A stretch of DNA of 31,985 nt from Parvularculaceae bacterium (GCA_004213235.1 SHAI01000001.1:1-31985); one strand, 5' to 3'; shown: positions 6,974 to 16,374, counted from the stretch's first letter. The notes: generated from the letters alone by a model not told the origin. Numbers and translations: made by a program.

Positions 6974-8317
6974 ATGGTACAGAAGGTCCTGATCGCGAAT
7001 CGCGGAGAAATTGCCCTGCGGGTGCATCGTGCCTGTAAGGAACTCGGCCTGTCCACAGTGGCGGTTCATTCCACAGCCGACGCCAATGCGCTTCATGTCC
7101 GGCTCGCAGACGAAAGTGTTTGCATCGGACCGCCGGCTCCGAAAGACAGCTACTTAAACATTCCGGCTATCATTTCAGCGGCGGAAATCACAAACGCCGA
7201 TGCAATCCACCCAGGCTATGGTTTCCTGTCGGAGAATGCCCGGTTTGCGGATATCGTCCACGCGCACAATATCGTCTTTATTGGTCCGAAGGCAGAGCAT
7301 ATCCGGGTCATGGGCGATAAAATCGCAGCCAAAGCAGCCATGAAAGCTGCAGGTGTTCCATTGGTTCCGGGAAGTGATGGCCCGGTTTCCACCTTGGAAG
7401 AGGCCAAAGCGGCCGCGAACGAAATTGGGTTTCCGGTATTGGTCAAAGCCGCGGCCGGCGGCGGCGGGCGCGGTATGAAGGTCGCTCCAACGGCAGATGA
7501 TCTCGCCGAAGCGTGGTCAACGGCGCGCGCTGAATCCCTCGCCGCCTTCGGCGATGATTCGGTGTATCTGGAGAAATACCTGACAACCCCGCGCCATATT
7601 GAGATACAGGTTATTGCCGACAGTTTTGGGAATGTCGCACAATTGGGTGAGCGCGATTGCTCCCTCCAGCGGCGTCACCAGAAAGTCCTTGAAGAAGCGC
7701 TCTCGCCCGTTTTGGACAATGAGGCGCGCGCGCGCATTGGCGAGATTGCCCGCAAGGCCGTTGCGGACATTGGCTATCTAGGTGCCGGGACAATCGAGTT
7801 TTTATGGGAGAATGGCGAGTTCTATTTCATTGAAATGAACACGCGCATTCAGGTGGAACACCCGATTACCGAGCAGGTCACACGAATCGATCTCGTGCGC
7901 GAGCAGATCAATGTCGGGGCTGGCGCGGAACTGAGTTTCCGTCAGGAAGACGTAACATTCCGGGGCCATGCCATTGAATGCCGAATCAACGCGGAAAACC
8001 CGTTGGACTTTCGTCCCTCCCCCGGCGAAATCACCTTTTTCCACGCCCCCGGCGGACCTGGTGTTCGCTTTGATAGCGCGGTCTATTCCGGCTACTCAAT
8101 CCCGCCATATTATGACTCAATGATTGGCAAGCTGATTGTCTTTGGAGAAACCAGAGATCATTGCATCGCACGATTGCGGCGTGCCTTGTCGGAGTTGGCG
8201 ATCGCCGGGGTTGAGACAACAACACCATTATTCGTGGACCTGCTTGATGAGCCGGATTTCCAGGCGGGCGACTACCACATTCATTGGCTGGAAAACTGGC
8301 TCGCCTCGAAAACTTGA
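6974..8317 (+). CDS. accC: Biotin carboxylase subunit of acetyl-CoA carboxylase
   Basis: ATP-dependent carboxylation of biotin on AccB; cytosolic. 447 aa, the usual length for AccC. An N-terminal pre-ATP-grasp domain (KVLIANRGEIALRV) comes first. The ATP-grasp domain has the glycine-rich loop KAAAGGGGRGMK and the catalytic segment EMNTRIQVEHPITE. The C-terminal biotin carboxylase domain includes GHAIECRINAENP. ATG 6974 is preceded by AGGGG at good distance, overlapping the accB TAG. It is a stand-alone AccC rather than a pyruvate or propionyl-CoA carboxylase, since the carboxyl carrier is a separate gene directly upstream. Confidence 0.97.
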   Translation: MVQKVLIANRGEIALRVHRACKELGLSTVAVHSTADANALHVRLADESVCIGPPAPKDSYLNIPAIISAAEITNADAIHPGYGFLSENARFADIVHAHNIVFIGPKAEHIRVMGDKIAAKAAMKAAGVPLVPGSDGPVSTLEEAKAAANEIGFPVLVKAAAGGGGRGMKVAPTADDLAEAWSTARAESLAAFGDDSVYLEKYLTTPRHIEIQVIADSFGNVAQLGERDCSLQRRHQKVLEEALSPVLDNEARARIGEIARKAVADIGYLGAGTIEFLWENGEFYFIEMNTRIQVEHPITEQVTRIDLVREQINVGAGAELSFRQEDVTFRGHAIECRINAENPLDFRPSPGEITFFHAPGGPGVRFDSAVYSGYSIPPYYDSMIGKLIVFGETRDHCIARLRRALSELAIAGVETTTPLFVDLLDEPDFQAGDYHIHWLENWLASKT

Positions 8318-8362
8318 CGGCACATCATTTCGCAAGCGGTGAAATTACGTCATGGTTTTGCC

Positions 8363-9046
8363 ATGGCCCGTGATGACGCGAGCATCTTGAATGTCGACGA
8401 CCTCCTGGCGGCTTACGCACTGGGTTACTTTCCGATGGCGCGCGCGCGCCACGAAGCAGACGTGGTTTGGGTATTGCCCGATCAGCGCGGCGTACTGCCA
8501 CTCAATGAGGCACGCGCCCCGAAGAAACTATTGAGGTTTTTGCGCCGCTGTCCGTTTGAACTACGCATTAACACAGCATTCCAGCAGGTGATTGAAGCCT
8601 GTGCCGCGCCGACGCCAGGGCGCGAAGAGACCTGGATCAATGACGCTATCATAGAGACCTATTGCGACCTCCATTTCCACGGCCATGCCCATAGCGTGGA
8701 ATGTTGGAATGGAAATGCACTCGTTGGCGGGCTCTATGGGATCGCAATCGGCGGCATTTTTTGCGGCGAAAGCATGTTCTCCAAGGAACCCAACGCCAGC
8801 AAAATCGCCATGTTGCACCTGATTGCGCGGCTTAAATTAGCTGGCTTTTCGCTCCTCGACACCCAATTTCATACCGAGCACCTTGCACAATTCGGGGTTC
8901 GGGAAATGCCGAATAATGTGTACCAGGATGAGTTGAGAAAACTTATTCAGGTGAAGGCCGATTTTACGCAGCCGCCTGCTAATTCATCAGCGGAGATTTT
9001 GTCGTCTACAATCTATGTTTGGCAGTCAATGACCCAAACATCATAA
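8363..9046 (+). CDS. aat: Leucyl/phenylalanyl-tRNA-protein transferase
   Basis: Adds Leu or Phe from aminoacyl-tRNA to proteins with N-terminal Arg or Lys, marking them for ClpS/ClpAP (N-degron pathway). Clear family motifs: LLAAYALGYFPMA, VWVLPDQRGVLPL, ETWIN, HSVECWNG, LVGGLYGIAIGGIFCGESMFS, NASKIAMLHL and LLDTQFHTEHLAQFG. I choose ATG 8363 (MARDDASIL); an in-frame GTG at 8339 would add eight residues. Neither has a good ribosome binding site. From 8363 the protein is 227 aa. The last 34 bp overlap the end of the DUF2155 gene on the other strand. Position behind accBC is common in alphaproteobacteria. Confidence 0.95.
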   Translation: MARDDASILNVDDLLAAYALGYFPMARARHEADVVWVLPDQRGVLPLNEARAPKKLLRFLRRCPFELRINTAFQQVIEACAAPTPGREETWINDAIIETYCDLHFHGHAHSVECWNGNALVGGLYGIAIGGIFCGESMFSKEPNASKIAMLHLIARLKLAGFSLLDTQFHTEHLAQFGVREMPNNVYQDELRKLIQVKADFTQPPANSSAEILSSTIYVWQSMTQTS

Positions 9047-9651
9047 ACGGGATGCTCCAGTGCGTTCAGCGCCGGGCTTGATGCAAACATCCACCCGGAA
9101 AAGATTTTTTGGGTGGTCTCCAACCTTAACTCGCCTTCGGAACCGTTAGAAGGGCCGCTATTTTCAGGCACCCCCGCAACCGCCGGACCGGGATTTGCGC
9201 CCGCCTCGACATTTACGACTTTGATCGTCAGTTTTTCCGATGGGTCAGAATCTATGATCGTCGGCACCTTCAAAACATCCGAAACATCCACAGAGCCTTT
9301 GTCAAAAATCTGCAGGAATGCTGAAACTTCCGGGAATTCCTCGGGAGGACGTTTGTCGCAATAATGCGCCAGTATTTCCAGTCGGCCGAAATTTGCCGTT
9401 TCATTCATCGGGATCGTGATGTCCTGGTACTTGGCCGTAACCTTATTCAAACCCCGGACGGTGACCGAGACAGGCTGTCGATCAGACTGTTTGGAAATAT
9501 CTGGGAATTCGTCATTAGTCGTACGCGACAAAAAATCCAATTCGCTGGCAGGTGATGACCGCAGTGAACCCTGGGCGGCGACAGGCCCGGAAGGGACCAG
9601 CGATGCACATGTGAGCATCGCGACCAGAGCCAAGCTTTGGCGATATGTCAT
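9013..9651 (-). CDS. DUF2155 domain-containing exported protein
   Basis: 212 aa with an N-terminal signal peptide (hydrophobic 8-25, cleavage likely after VAAQ). The DUF2155 core carries GLNKVTAKYQDITIPMNE, FGRLEILAHYCDKRPPEE, ETTQKIFSGWMFASSPA and NALEHPVYDVWVIDC, the hallmark end of this family. The molecular function of DUF2155 is not known to me. In many alphaproteobacteria the gene lies between aat and the NDUFA12-like gene, as here. Probably cotranscribed with the NDUFA12-like gene, 110 bp upstream on the same strand. An insert of low complexity (about 148-175, Gly/Pro/Ser/Asn) separates two parts of the domain. Its 3' end overlaps aat. Confidence 0.9.
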   Translation of the reverse strand: MTYRQSLALVAMLTCASLVPSGPVAAQGSLRSSPASELDFLSRTTNDEFPDISKQSDRQPVSVTVRGLNKVTAKYQDITIPMNETANFGRLEILAHYCDKRPPEEFPEVSAFLQIFDKGSVDVSDVLKVPTIIDSDPSEKLTIKVVNVEAGANPGPAVAGVPENSGPSNGSEGELRLETTQKIFSGWMFASSPALNALEHPVYDVWVIDCQT

Positions 9652-9761
9652 AGTTTCATCATCCCCTATTCGTCACCTGAGCCCCTCAAGCGTAAGATAG
9701 GATTGCGGCACTGAAATGTCGATCCGACAAACTTGGCCGACGCCCCACGCGCGTCCCCACC

Positions 9762-10163
9762 CTAAGCGTCTTCTGGTGACCATGCCTCATACCCAAGGTC
9801 AATGTCCTTGCCGGCACCAGCTTGCGCCAGCGACCCCTTGGGGTGATAGGCGAGCGGCGTGCCGGTCATATTGGGCAGATGGTCTTTTTCCCAGGTTTGG
9901 CGCTCCAAAGGCGCATCAGTCGGCGGGGTGTCGAATGTATGGTGTAGCCAGCCATGCCAATCGGAAGGCACACGCGAGGCCTCCGCAATGCCGTGATACA
10001 GCACCCAGCGCCGTGTGCGCCCGTCGGATGCGCTCGCAACGGGCTCCTCATAATAGCGATTCCCCTGATCGTCCGTTCCGACCATGACGGCGCGACGCCG
10101 AAATAGCGTGAATGACGTCCCAAATGTGGTACCGTTCCACCAGGTAAACAATTGTTTCAACAT
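9762..10163 (-). CDS. NADH:ubiquinone oxidoreductase subunit NDUFA12-like (17.2 kDa homologue)
   Basis: Small accessory subunit of respiratory complex I, shared between alphaproteobacteria and mitochondria and located at the peripheral/membrane arm junction. 133 aa from ATG 10163 (MLKQLFTWWNGTTFGTSF), which matches the family N-terminus; an in-frame GTG at 10181 would add six residues. Family hallmarks: VGTDDQGNRYYEE, RRWVLYHG, ASRVPSDWHGWLHHTFD and YEAWSPED. The gene is unlinked to other nuo genes in the window, as is usual for this subunit. Sequence looks intact. Confidence 0.95.
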   Translation of the reverse strand: MLKQLFTWWNGTTFGTSFTLFRRRAVMVGTDDQGNRYYEEPVASASDGRTRRWVLYHGIAEASRVPSDWHGWLHHTFDTPPTDAPLERQTWEKDHLPNMTGTPLAYHPKGSLAQAGAGKDIDLGYEAWSPEDA

Positions 10164-10379
10164 AGTTTTTGCTTTCAGCACCGAATCGGCGCGCAGATGA
10201 TTCGCGGCGGACTATGGCGCCCGCGCCAGTGGACGTCTAGTCGAAGCCGCCAGATCTGAAAAGTCACTCCGATGCCGACAGCGATGGAAGGTCGCCATTC
10301 CCAAGCGCCAGAACAGTCCTGACGGCTTGAAAACCCGTTGCGAAAGCCGGACAAGATGTCACGCGCCGCAACCAGGGGG

Positions 10380-10393
10380 CGGGCCTTCGCCCG
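10380..10393 (+). other. GC-rich hairpin just upstream of nrdJ
   Basis: CGGGC (10380-10384), CTTC loop, GCCCG (10389-10393), ending 13 bases before the nrdJ ATG. It could influence translation initiation. The 243-bp spacer (10164-10406) between the divergent NDUFA12-like gene and nrdJ shows no recognisable B12 box or other riboswitch. Confidence 0.3.
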
Positions 10394-10406
10394 TAAGCGA
10401 AACGCC

Positions 10407-13400
10407 ATGAAGTTCAACCGATTCTACACCCTTGCCGATAATGATCCCTATGCCGGGATAAAGTTCACCCCGCGGCGAACAGAAATACGCGATGCAAATG
10501 GCCAAATTCTTTTCAGCGCAGAAGACATCCACGCTCCGGACAATTGGAGCCAAACCGCGGTAGATATCCTGGCGCAAAAATATCTGCGCAAAGCTGGCGT
10601 CCCGGCGGTAACAAAACGGGTCAAAGAAAAAGATATCCCGGCCGAACTCCAGCGATCGGTCCCCGACGTCGCCGCGCTCGCCAAATTACCTGCGCAATCC
10701 CGATACGCACCGGAAGTAAATGCACGCCAGGTTTTCGACCGGCTTGCCGGCGCATGGGGTTATTGGGGCTGGAAAGCTGGTCTGTTCGACGGCAAGGCCG
10801 ACGCCATCGCCTTTGTCGACGAGTTGAAATACATGCTCGCCCGCCAGATTGCGGCACCAAACAGCCCGCAATGGTTCAACACCGGATTACACTGGGCGTA
10901 CGGCCTTGAGGGTGATTCAAACGGGCACTTCTATGTCGACCCTGCCGACGGCAGTGTGCGTGAAAGCGCCTCTGCCTATGAGCGCCCGCAGCCCCACGCC
11001 TGTTTCATTCAATCGGTCAAAGACAATCTGGTTGGCGATGCCGGCATTATGGACCTGTGGCAACGCGAAGCCCTGCTGTTCAAATTCGGCTCCGGGGCCG
11101 GTTCAAACTTCTCTGATGTTCGTGGCACCGGAGAGCCTTTGTCCGGCGGCGGCGCCAGCTCCGGCCTATTGAGTTTTCTCAAGGTGGGCGATGCTGCAGC
11201 CGGCGCGATAAAATCAGGGGGGGTTACCCGCCGGGCGGCAAAAATGGTCGTTCTGGATGCTGATCACCCGGACATCGAAGACTTCATTGATTGGAAACCC
11301 AAAGAAGAAGAGAAAGTCGCCGCGCTCGTCGCGGGGTCAAAGATTATTGCCCGGCGATTGCCCGCGATCATGGCGGCATGTTGGTCAATGCCCAATAGGG
11401 ACGGTGCCCAAACAGACCCCAAAACAAATAAACAGCTCGCCCAGGAGATCCGCGCGGCACGTGCCGATTTTGTCCCGGAGGGGGCCATCCAGCGCACACT
11501 TGATTTAGCGCGCCAGGGCATGAAGGACATGAAGGTCGACGTTTTTGACGTGGACTGGGACAGTGAAGCGTATCGCAGCGTGAGCGGCCAGAACGCGAAT
11601 AACTCCATTCGGATAGGTGATGATTTTTTCGCCGCCCTTACCGCCGATAAAGCCTGGCCGCTGATTGGCCGCGTCACCGGTAAACCCGTAAAGAACGTCA
11701 AGGCGCGCGACATCTGGCAAAAACTGAACGAAGCGGCATGGCGGTGTGCCGACCCCGGCCTGCAATACCGTGATACCATCAATGCCTGGCATACCTGCGC
11801 GGCCGACGGCGAGATACGCGCCTCAAATCCGTGTTCAGAATATCTCTTCCTCGACGATACGGCCTGCAACCTGGCGTCAATCAACCTCGTTAAGTTCAAA
11901 ACGGGCGAAGATTTCGACGTCGCCAGTTTCACCCATGCCTGCCGGCTGTGGACCTGTGTCCTGGAAATCTCCGTTACCATGGCGCAATATCCGTCAGCTG
12001 AAATCGCCAAGCGAAGTTTCGACTATCGCACTTTAGGGCTCGGATTTGCTAATCTCGGTGCCTTGATGATGATGTCGGGATATGGCTATGACAGCCGCGA
12101 AGCCAGGGCAATTGCCGCCGCTATCAGCTCCTTGATGACCGGGTGCGCCTATCGCGCATCGGCGGAAATGGCCACCGCGCTCGGTGTTTTCCCCGCATTC
12201 AAGCGCAATCGCGACACCATGCTGCGGGTGATGCGCAACCATCGTCGCGCCGCACTCGATCCGCAAGCGGATGCATTCGAGGGGCTGAACAAACAACCCG
12301 TCACCTTCGATCACGCAGCCTGCCCGTGGGAAGCTCTTGCAAACCGCGCCCGGAAAATCTGGGATGATGTTGTCGAATTAGGTGCAATCAGCGGGTTCCG
12401 GAACGCCCAGACAACAGCGATCGCCCCGACGGGCACAATCGGTCTGGTGATGGATTGTGACACCACGGGGATTGAACCTGACTTTGCGCTGGTGAAGTTC
12501 AAAAAGCTCGCAGGCGGCGGGCTTGTCAAAATTATCAATCGTTCAGTACCGGACGCGCTGGCCGCGCTTGGCTATGACAAGGCACGATCGGATAAAATCA
12601 TCCACTATGCGGTCGGTCATGGCACCTTGCGAAATGCACCATTGATCAATCACGAAACCCTGCGCGCCGAAGGATTTCTGGATCGCCATCTGACCGCCCT
12701 GGAAGAACGCCTGAAATCTGCATTCGATCTAACATTCGCCTTTGCGCCAGCAGCTTTGGGCGAGGATTTTTGCCGGAATGTTCTGCGGTTTGATGATCAC
12801 CAGATGATGGCGAGCGGCTATGACGTCCTGCGCGACCTCGGGTATTCTGATGAGGACATTCACGTTGCGAATTTATATGTCTGCGGGGCGATGACGCTGG
12901 AAGGTGCACCGCATCTGCGCGGGGAACATTTGGCAGTTTTTGACTGCGCGGTTCCATGCGGGCGCATTGGCGAACGCGCCCTCTCCATTGCCGCGCATCT
13001 GGAAATGATGGCTTCTTGCCAACCGTTTATTTCCGGTGGCATCTCGAAGACCGTCAACCTGCCAGCCTCGGCAACGATCGCGGATACGGGGCGCACCTAT
13101 CTTCGTGCCTGGGAGCTGGGGCTGAAATCCATTGCGCTTTACCGCGACGGGTCAAAACTTTCTCAACCCCTGGCCAGTCTGTTTCTCGGCAGCGAAACAA
13201 GCGACGATCATGACGAAATCACCATTGCAGAGGACCTGGAAGCGGCACCATCAGCGGAACGTTCGCGGATCGTTGCGGAACGGATTGTTGAGCGGATCAT
13301 TGAGCGCACGCCGGGCAGACGGCGCTTACCCGACCGGCGCAAGGGCTATATCCAGAAGGCCATTGTTGGTGGGCACAAGGTCTACCTGCACACAGGCGAA

Positions 13401-14144
13401 TTTGACGATGGCGAGCTTGGTGAAATCTTCGTCGACATGCACAAGGAAGGTGCCGCTTTCCGAAGCCTGATGAATAATTTCGCCATCGCCATATCTCTTG
13501 GTCTTCAATACGGCGTCCCGCTGGAAGAATTTGTCGACGCTTATGTCTTCACGCGATTTGATCCCTCAGGGCCAGTTGAAGGCAATGACCAAATCAAACA
13601 TGCAACTTCCATTATTGACTATATATTCCGTGAACTGGCGATTTCCTATCTGGGGCGCTCAGACCTTGCGCACGCAGATTCTGAAGATTCCAAAGTTGAC
13701 GCAATCGGGCGTGGGGTCAGCGATGAAAAAGCACAGGCAGAAGCGGCCCGCTTGATTTCAAAAGGGTTCAGCCGCTCAACGGTGGCTGATAATCTTGTGG
13801 TTTTACGTGGTGGAGATTTTGATCGCTTCCGCGCTGCCAACACGACAGATGAGCCTTCAGAAGAGGACGCAGAAGAGCCGGATATCATTGATGCCGACGC
13901 GGCGGTAATCGAGGAACCAGGTGACGACCCGGAAGGGATAGAGCGCCAGATTGCGCGGCTGTCCGAAGCGGTCAAACAAAAAGCACATCGAGGCAGTCTT
14001 GCTTCACCCATGGGTGAAGCACGCCAGGCCAAGGCGAAAGGCTATGAAGGTGACGCTTGCCCCGCATGCGGACAGTTTACATTAATGCGCAATGGCACCT
14101 GTCTGCGGTGCGATAGCTGCGGGCATTCATCGGGCTGCGCATAG
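10407..14144 (+). CDS. nrdJ: Vitamin B12-dependent (class II) ribonucleotide reductase
   Basis: Reduces ribonucleotides to deoxyribonucleotides using adenosylcobalamin; oxygen-independent. 1245 aa, the normal size for the long alphaproteobacterial NrdJ. ATG 10407 (MKFNRFYTLADNDPYAGIKF) matches the family start; the frame is open further upstream without similarity. The redox-active Cys is Cys199 in PHACFIQS. Next are the SGGGASSGLLSFLKVGD and GGVTRRAAKMV motifs. The catalytic triad motif NPCSEY is Asn474/Cys476/Glu478. Then come DDTACNLASINL and APTGTIG. After a charged linker a conserved C-terminal region follows (about 970-1090). The end is CPACGQFTLMRNG...CLRCDSCGHSSGCA, a zinc-ribbon-like tail with the terminal cysteines that re-reduce the active site. 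The gene implies a need for cobalamin made or imported by the cell. Confidence 0.97.
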   Translation: MKFNRFYTLADNDPYAGIKFTPRRTEIRDANGQILFSAEDIHAPDNWSQTAVDILAQKYLRKAGVPAVTKRVKEKDIPAELQRSVPDVAALAKLPAQSRYAPEVNARQVFDRLAGAWGYWGWKAGLFDGKADAIAFVDELKYMLARQIAAPNSPQWFNTGLHWAYGLEGDSNGHFYVDPADGSVRESASAYERPQPHACFIQSVKDNLVGDAGIMDLWQREALLFKFGSGAGSNFSDVRGTGEPLSGGGASSGLLSFLKVGDAAAGAIKSGGVTRRAAKMVVLDADHPDIEDFIDWKPKEEEKVAALVAGSKIIARRLPAIMAACWSMPNRDGAQTDPKTNKQLAQEIRAARADFVPEGAIQRTLDLARQGMKDMKVDVFDVDWDSEAYRSVSGQNANNSIRIGDDFFAALTADKAWPLIGRVTGKPVKNVKARDIWQKLNEAAWRCADPGLQYRDTINAWHTCAADGEIRASNPCSEYLFLDDTACNLASINLVKFKTGEDFDVASFTHACRLWTCVLEISVTMAQYPSAEIAKRSFDYRTLGLGFANLGALMMMSGYGYDSREARAIAAAISSLMTGCAYRASAEMATALGVFPAFKRNRDTMLRVMRNHRRAALDPQADAFEGLNKQPVTFDHAACPWEALANRARKIWDDVVELGAISGFRNAQTTAIAPTGTIGLVMDCDTTGIEPDFALVKFKKLAGGGLVKIINRSVPDALAALGYDKARSDKIIHYAVGHGTLRNAPLINHETLRAEGFLDRHLTALEERLKSAFDLTFAFAPAALGEDFCRNVLRFDDHQMMASGYDVLRDLGYSDEDIHVANLYVCGAMTLEGAPHLRGEHLAVFDCAVPCGRIGERALSIAAHLEMMASCQPFISGGISKTVNLPASATIADTGRTYLRAWELGLKSIALYRDGSKLSQPLASLFLGSETSDDHDEITIAEDLEAAPSAERSRIVAERIVERIIERTPGRRRLPDRRKGYIQKAIVGGHKVYLHTGEFDDGELGEIFVDMHKEGAAFRSLMNNFAIAISLGLQYGVPLEEFVDAYVFTRFDPSGPVEGNDQIKHATSIIDYIFRELAISYLGRSDLAHADSEDSKVDAIGRGVSDEKAQAEAARLISKGFSRSTVADNLVVLRGGDFDRFRAANTTDEPSEEDAEEPDIIDADAAVIEEPGDDPEGIERQIARLSEAVKQKAHRGSLASPMGEARQAKAKGYEGDACPACGQFTLMRNGTCLRCDSCGHSSGCA

Positions 14145-14158
14145 AAAATTCAAGTTAA

Positions 14159-14171
14159 TATAGTCACTATA
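14159..14171. other. Short AT palindrome between nrdJ and the SLT gene
   Basis: TATAGT C ACTATA, a perfect 13-base palindrome in the 38-bp convergent spacer. A one-base spacer does not make an RNA hairpin loop, so a terminator is unlikely. It may be chance in AT-rich DNA. Confidence 0.3.
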
Positions 14172-14182
14172 AAGACAAACAA

Positions 14183-15070
14183 CTAGCGCAATGTACCGCT
14201 CAGTTTTGTTGGGTCAATCGCTTCCAGAACCATCAAGGCAAGGGGCGATACTGGCGATTTACCACCGAATTGGCGTAAGAACTCATCAACCCGCGCCGCA
14301 GAGCTATTGATCTGGCCCGCCCTGTTTTGCACATATTTTACAGGCGCCGACGGTGCCAATGGCGCAGCGGACTGGACGCGACGTGTTGGGAAAGGCCCGC
14401 CATTCACAGGCGGGGTTGATGTATTCGGCGCTGCGGCCAACGCCCGGTCACGCGCAGCATTAGCAACACCAATGGTTTTGCGAAAACTGTCTACAACCTC
14501 CGCAACACTCTTCGATCGATCACCGTCATAGAATACATTATGGTTGGCGCGCGCCGCAGCGGGCACGAGATCAGCAGCAGGTGTTGATTGCGGTGCGGAC
14601 AAAAGTTTGACCGCACCGGACGGTCCTAAAAAATGCGCCGCGTAAAGCTCTGGTCCGGAAACATCGCGACCAAGACGTTTTTCCAGGGACCCTTTGTTCT
14701 CCATCGCCAGTTCACCCGCCATGAGAGAGGCTTTATCCGGATCTTTTCGCAGATTCAGAATTTCAGCTCTCGCAGCGGCATCAGCAACCTGAAACCGGCC
14801 ATCGGCCCCGCGGGAAATCTGAGCAGCTTCCTTGGCCAGTCCATGTTCCGCACCAAAGTTTTTTACCGCGCCAAGCCAGGTTTGTTCAATAAACTGAAAC
14901 AGCCCCGTCGCCGAGGATGTTTTGGCTTTCGCGTCCGGGTTCAGCGAGCTTTCCCGCGCCGCGACTTTATAAAGATATTGAAAATCTGCACCTGTCTTGC
15001 TTGCAGCCGTTTGCAATGCGCTGGAAACGCGCAATGGCGGTGCTTGAAGACCCGAAATTGACGAAGGCAT
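14183..15070 (-). CDS. Lytic transglycosylase (SLT domain) without a signal peptide
   Basis: 295 aa. The soluble lytic transglycosylase fold is indicated by VAARESSLNPDAKAKTSSATGLFQFIEQTWL. Glu40 is the predicted catalytic acid, in the usual ES motif, followed by the GLFQF motif. Such enzymes cleave the peptidoglycan glycan strand to 1,6-anhydroMurNAc. The region 90-160 (KEAAQISRGADGRF, ELAMENKGSLEKRLGRD, GPELYAAHFLGPSGAVKLL) is also typical of this group. The C-terminal third is Pro/Ala-rich and probably disordered. No signal peptide or membrane segment is visible, so export would need another route. The gene is convergent with nrdJ, with only 38 bp between the stops. A holin-like gene lies two genes upstream on the same strand. 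Confidence 0.88.
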   Translation of the reverse strand: MPSSISGLQAPPLRVSSALQTAASKTGADFQYLYKVAARESSLNPDAKAKTSSATGLFQFIEQTWLGAVKNFGAEHGLAKEAAQISRGADGRFQVADAAARAEILNLRKDPDKASLMAGELAMENKGSLEKRLGRDVSGPELYAAHFLGPSGAVKLLSAPQSTPAADLVPAAARANHNVFYDGDRSKSVAEVVDSFRKTIGVANAARDRALAAAPNTSTPPVNGGPFPTRRVQSAAPLAPSAPVKYVQNRAGQINSSAARVDEFLRQFGGKSPVSPLALMVLEAIDPTKLSGTLR

Positions 15071-15131
15071 ATTGCGGCAGCCTGGTTAAGCGATTTTCAC
15101 CTTAAATTGACGCATGAATGTCAACACTTTG

Positions 15132-16319
15132 CTAACCCACCGCCCGCGCAAGGGTTTTCGGCACAGCAAAACGTGCCGGTGCAAATGCTTCTGGCCAGTG
15201 GATATCGGAACTATTCGCCCCGTCAGCGGCCAACTGCGCCATTGCTGGTGCCAACAACACACCATTTCGGTAGCCACCAAGGGCATATATGATCCGTCTA
15301 TCGTGGGCGAACGCTGGCCCTAAAATGGGGGCATTATCTGGTGTACCAGGGCGCAGGCCCGCCCAGCGGCCACATTCCGCAATACCCTCAAGGCAAGGAG
15401 CCACTTTTTCGGCATGGGCGCGTAGCCCATCAACTGCCTTTTGGTCGACACTGATATTGTGCCTGTCTTCCAGCTGCGTTGCACCAACCACCACACGGCC
15501 ATCGGCCTTGGGGCATAGATATGCCCCCGGCGCACGCACCACGAACGGCAAGGGGCCAGCAAGTGCCGACAGGGAAAGGGCCATTGCCTCCCCCTTCACA
15601 GGCCGGACAGGTGCCGGCAAGGCGGCCTCCCCCCTCAAGGATTTTAAGGTGAGATTGCGCGCGCCCGTTGCGATAATGGCGCGATCCGCCAGAACAGGTG
15701 CCGGCTCGCTTGCCAGCATCACTTCAACCCCCGCCCCGGAATGCTGAACTGCAGTGACGATACCGGTAACAATACGCCCGCCAAAACGGGTTATCGCATT
15801 CGTTAGCGCATCGATCACGCGAACGGGATCAACCTGGCCTTCCCCGGCGGCAAACAAGCCCCCGACAATGGCAGGCGAGATCCCGGGCGCAGCGGCCCGA
15901 ACCTCGTCGGCTGACAGTAATTCCACTTTTGCACCGACATCTGCCATGGCGCGATAACGCAGCCTTAGCTGGTCAAGGTCCCTGCCATCGAATGCAATCC
16001 CGAGTATCCCGCCGGACTGCAGGTCAATTGACGTGTCGGCTACCTCCTCAAGCTCGGCGGCGAATTCAGGCCATTGCGCAAGGCTCTGGCGGCTAAAGTC
16101 TCCAAGGGCTTTCTCCACGGGGGACACGCTGGCCGTCGGTGGTATCTCGTCCGGCCCCAACTCGAAGGATGGTGCCAGCATTCCCGCCGCGGCAAGACTT
16201 GCTCGCGGTGCAGCCGAACGTCCGTCGAGAACCAAAACCCGTTCCCCGCGCCGCACCAGCGCCCATGCCGCGGAAAGGCCGGCAACACCACCGCCAATGA
16301 CTATCGTGGAAAATGACAA
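15132..16319 (-). CDS. thiO: Glycine oxidase ThiO (FAD-dependent), TTG start
   Basis: Oxidises glycine to iminoacetate (dehydroglycine) for ThiG in thiamine thiazole synthesis; DAO-family flavoprotein. 395 aa. The N-terminal FAD-binding motif is IVIGGGVAGLSAAWAL with an acidic strand end (VLVLDGR). Further: the substrate-domain segments VEKALGDFSRQSLAQWPEFA and LQSGGILGIAFD, the GQVDPVRVIDAL motif typical of ThiO, and the C-terminal FAD motif WAGLRPGTPDNAPILGP...IYALGGYRNGVLLAP. The start is TTG at 16319; an in-frame stop lies shortly upstream and no ATG or GTG fits the complete FAD motif. Unlike in many bacteria, it is not beside thiS-thiG. Confidence 0.93.
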   Translation of the reverse strand: MSFSTIVIGGGVAGLSAAWALVRRGERVLVLDGRSAAPRASLAAAGMLAPSFELGPDEIPPTASVSPVEKALGDFSRQSLAQWPEFAAELEEVADTSIDLQSGGILGIAFDGRDLDQLRLRYRAMADVGAKVELLSADEVRAAAPGISPAIVGGLFAAGEGQVDPVRVIDALTNAITRFGGRIVTGIVTAVQHSGAGVEVMLASEPAPVLADRAIIATGARNLTLKSLRGEAALPAPVRPVKGEAMALSLSALAGPLPFVVRAPGAYLCPKADGRVVVGATQLEDRHNISVDQKAVDGLRAHAEKVAPCLEGIAECGRWAGLRPGTPDNAPILGPAFAHDRRIIYALGGYRNGVLLAPAMAQLAADGANSSDIHWPEAFAPARFAVPKTLARAVG

Positions 16320-16374
16320 AACAGCACCACCCTCACCTCACCAAAGAAGCATTATATTCCGCGCAAGCGCCTTG

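Noticed and set aside
10164..10406. Search for a cobalamin riboswitch before nrdJ
   Set aside because: No B12-box-like sequence or typical multi-stem core was seen; only a small hairpin is present.
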